Source: an uncultured Eubacteriales bacterium (GTDB lineage: Bacteria > Bacillota > Clostridia > Oscillospirales > Oscillospiraceae). From it: a stretch of 6,419 nt of DNA. Of this stretch, positions 5,569-6,419 are shown piece by piece. The translations under genes and the position numbers were made by a program. Where the stretch lies: the NCBI GenBank assembly GCA_900556535.1, contig USPI01000085.1, positions 1 to 6,419 of the forward strand, written 5' to 3'. The notes under the pieces were generated by a model. It was not told the origin of the DNA, did no database searches, and saw only the letters and a list, made by a program, of their open reading frames with translations. Position 1 is the stretch's first letter; each line of letters opens with the position of its first letter.

Positions 5569-6049
5569 GCCGTATCAAAAGATACGTTGCCGCAAGCCCC
5601 GTAAACACGCCCGTGACGATGCCCGAGGCGAGCAGCACGGGGGCATACACCAAAAGCGCGGCGGTCTTTGTTATCGCCACGGCGGCAATGAGCTGACCTA
5701 TATTATGCGCCACGGCGCCGAGGGCTGACACGACCCAGAGCATTTTGAGCGGGAAAGCCCTGACGGTCAGGCACATCACCGCATACGCGAGCACGCCGCC
5801 GCAAATGCTGAATATAAAGCCCGACACGCCGCCGGCAAACACGCTGCCCATCGCAATGCGCACAAAAAGGATAAGCCCCGCCTCGCGCCTTCCCAAGAGA
5901 AGCATCGCAACGAGAGTTATGACGTTTGCAAGCCCGAGCTTCACGCCCGGAACAGGTACGGGTGCGGGTATTTGAGCCTCGATAACAAAAACAATGAGCG
6001 AGGCGGCGGTGAGCATTGCCATGAGGGCGAGCTTTTTGGTCTTAGCCAT
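5552..6049 (-). CDS. Gx transporter family membrane protein (heptaprenyl diphosphate synthase component I-like)
   Basis: This 165-residue protein is very hydrophobic, with about six membrane segments (roughly residues 7-26, 38-54, 57-73, 76-97, 103-125 and 129-157). Family marks are the loop PVPVPGVKLGLANVITL (30-46), then GRREAGLILFVRI (53-65) and GAVAHNIGQL (111-120). Members were first annotated as heptaprenyl diphosphate synthase component I but resemble ECF-type substrate-binding membrane subunits; the substrate is unsettled. It starts inside the end of the NusG-domain-II gene (8-base overlap), with a G-run (complement of 6058-6063) as ribosome site, so the two are co-translated. This pairing is common in Firmicutes and supports both calls. 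The last codons hold the mrp -35 box. Confidence 0.9.
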   Translation of the reverse strand: MAKTKKLALMAMLTAASLIVFVIEAQIPAPVPVPGVKLGLANVITLVAMLLLGRREAGLILFVRIAMGSVFAGGVSGFIFSICGGVLAYAVMCLTVRAFPLKMLWVVSALGAVAHNIGQLIAAVAITKTAALLVYAPVLLASGIVTGVFTGLAATYLLIRLDKSA

Positions 6050-6407
6050 CTATATTGCCCCCCTGTATCTCGATCGTGAGCCTGTGCGGGAGGCAGACTA
6101 TCGGTATCCCCGCCGTATTCACCCTGCCCCTGTCCATGCAAATGTGGTCGCGGCAGTCCGATTCGACCACGCGGATGCCGTCCGAGGATACGTTTATCTT
6201 ATTATAACCGTACTTCGTTTTGATTTCCATGTCATATGCCACAACCACGGTATCAAGATCGATTTTTTTATATACCTCGCCGTCAACGCGAATGACCGCA
6301 ATGTGCCCCGCCGCACCGTTATGGCGCAAAACGGCAAAGACGCCTATGCAAATAACAAGCACGGCGGCAAAAATAATTATCCACTTTTTCATCGAAACGC
6401 TTTTCAT
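6042..6407 (-). CDS. NusG domain II-containing membrane-anchored protein
   Basis: This protein is at least 121 residues long, with an N-terminal membrane anchor (about residues 9-27, preceded by KK) and an extracytoplasmic domain. The fold signature is IRVDGEVYKKIDL (39-51), then NKINVSSDGIRVVESDC (69-85), with cysteines at 85 and 90 (CRDHIC) and IPIVCLPHRLTIEI (101-114) with Cys105. This is the NusG domain II family, unrelated in role to the transcription factor NusG. The conserved cysteines suggest disulfide or metal chemistry outside the membrane, an inference only. The start is uncertain: neither Met1 nor Met6 has a clear ribosome site, and the frame stays open upstream to the window edge (Tyr-Asn-Gly-Phe before Met1), so the true start may lie beyond it. 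The stop overlaps the Gx gene start. Confidence 0.88.
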   Translation of the reverse strand: MKSVSMKKWIIIFAAVLVICIGVFAVLRHNGAAGHIAVIRVDGEVYKKIDLDTVVVAYDMEIKTKYGYNKINVSSDGIRVVESDCRDHICMDRGRVNTAGIPIVCLPHRLTIEIQGGNIDG

Positions 6408-6419
6408 GAACCCATTGTA

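Noticed and set aside
4258..5604. Long + strand open frame (448 codons) opposite the NifX-like and mrp genes
   Set aside because: It begins with an Ala/Val-rich stretch that is the complement of the Cys/Gly tail and has no domain signature. The - strand genes carry clear motifs and ribosome sites.

Overview
The window looks like chromosomal DNA from an anaerobic Firmicute of the class Clostridia, probably an Oscillospirales/Ruminococcaceae-type gut lineage. This is inferred from the gene set: a pheS-pheT pair, an IreB-family phosphoprotein, a short Clostridia-type Mrp/NBP35 ATPase paired with a NifX-like metal-cluster protein, and a Gx-transporter/NusG-domain-II pair. Strong AGGAGG-type ribosome sites, TTGACA/TATAAT-type promoters, and GC-rich genes with AT-rich gaps agree with this. 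No phage, transposase, CRISPR, tRNA or rRNA gene is visible.

Layout. The left two thirds reads on the + strand: the 3' end of pheS (1-144), pheT (161-2863), a single-gene ireB unit with its own promoter and terminator (2901-3257), and a single-gene SCP2-domain unit with its own promoter (3403-3897). The right third reads on the - strand, toward the centre: a NusG-domain-II protein (6407-6042) overlaps a Gx-family membrane protein (6049-5552). These are followed by an Mrp/NBP35 ATPase (5499-4678) and a NifX-like protein (4674-4255), which have their own promoter at 5540-5568. The two halves converge on a gap (3898-4254) packed with hairpins and ending in a clean bidirectional terminator at 4209-4240.

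How the genes work together. PheS and PheT form the alpha2beta2 phenylalanyl-tRNA synthetase. IreB is a small target of PASTA-type Ser/Thr kinase signalling at the cell envelope. The SCP2 protein probably binds a lipid or other hydrophobic ligand. Mrp plus the NifX-like protein form a translationally coupled module for carrying or delivering Fe-S clusters or metal. The NusG-II/Gx pair is a membrane module often found near redox or prenyl-related genes; its substrate is not known from sequence.

Most unusual points. (1) PheT is 900 residues, about 100 longer than usual. The extra segment (residues about 141-243) contains what looks like a second, diverged copy of the tRNA-binding OB-fold. (2) The convergent gap is a chain of six hairpins, four of which are not explained by simple termination and may be a dispersed repeat or a structured RNA. 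(3) The NifX-like protein carries an extreme Gly/Cys/His tail with eight cysteines in its last 29 residues. I see no clearly new multi-gene system.
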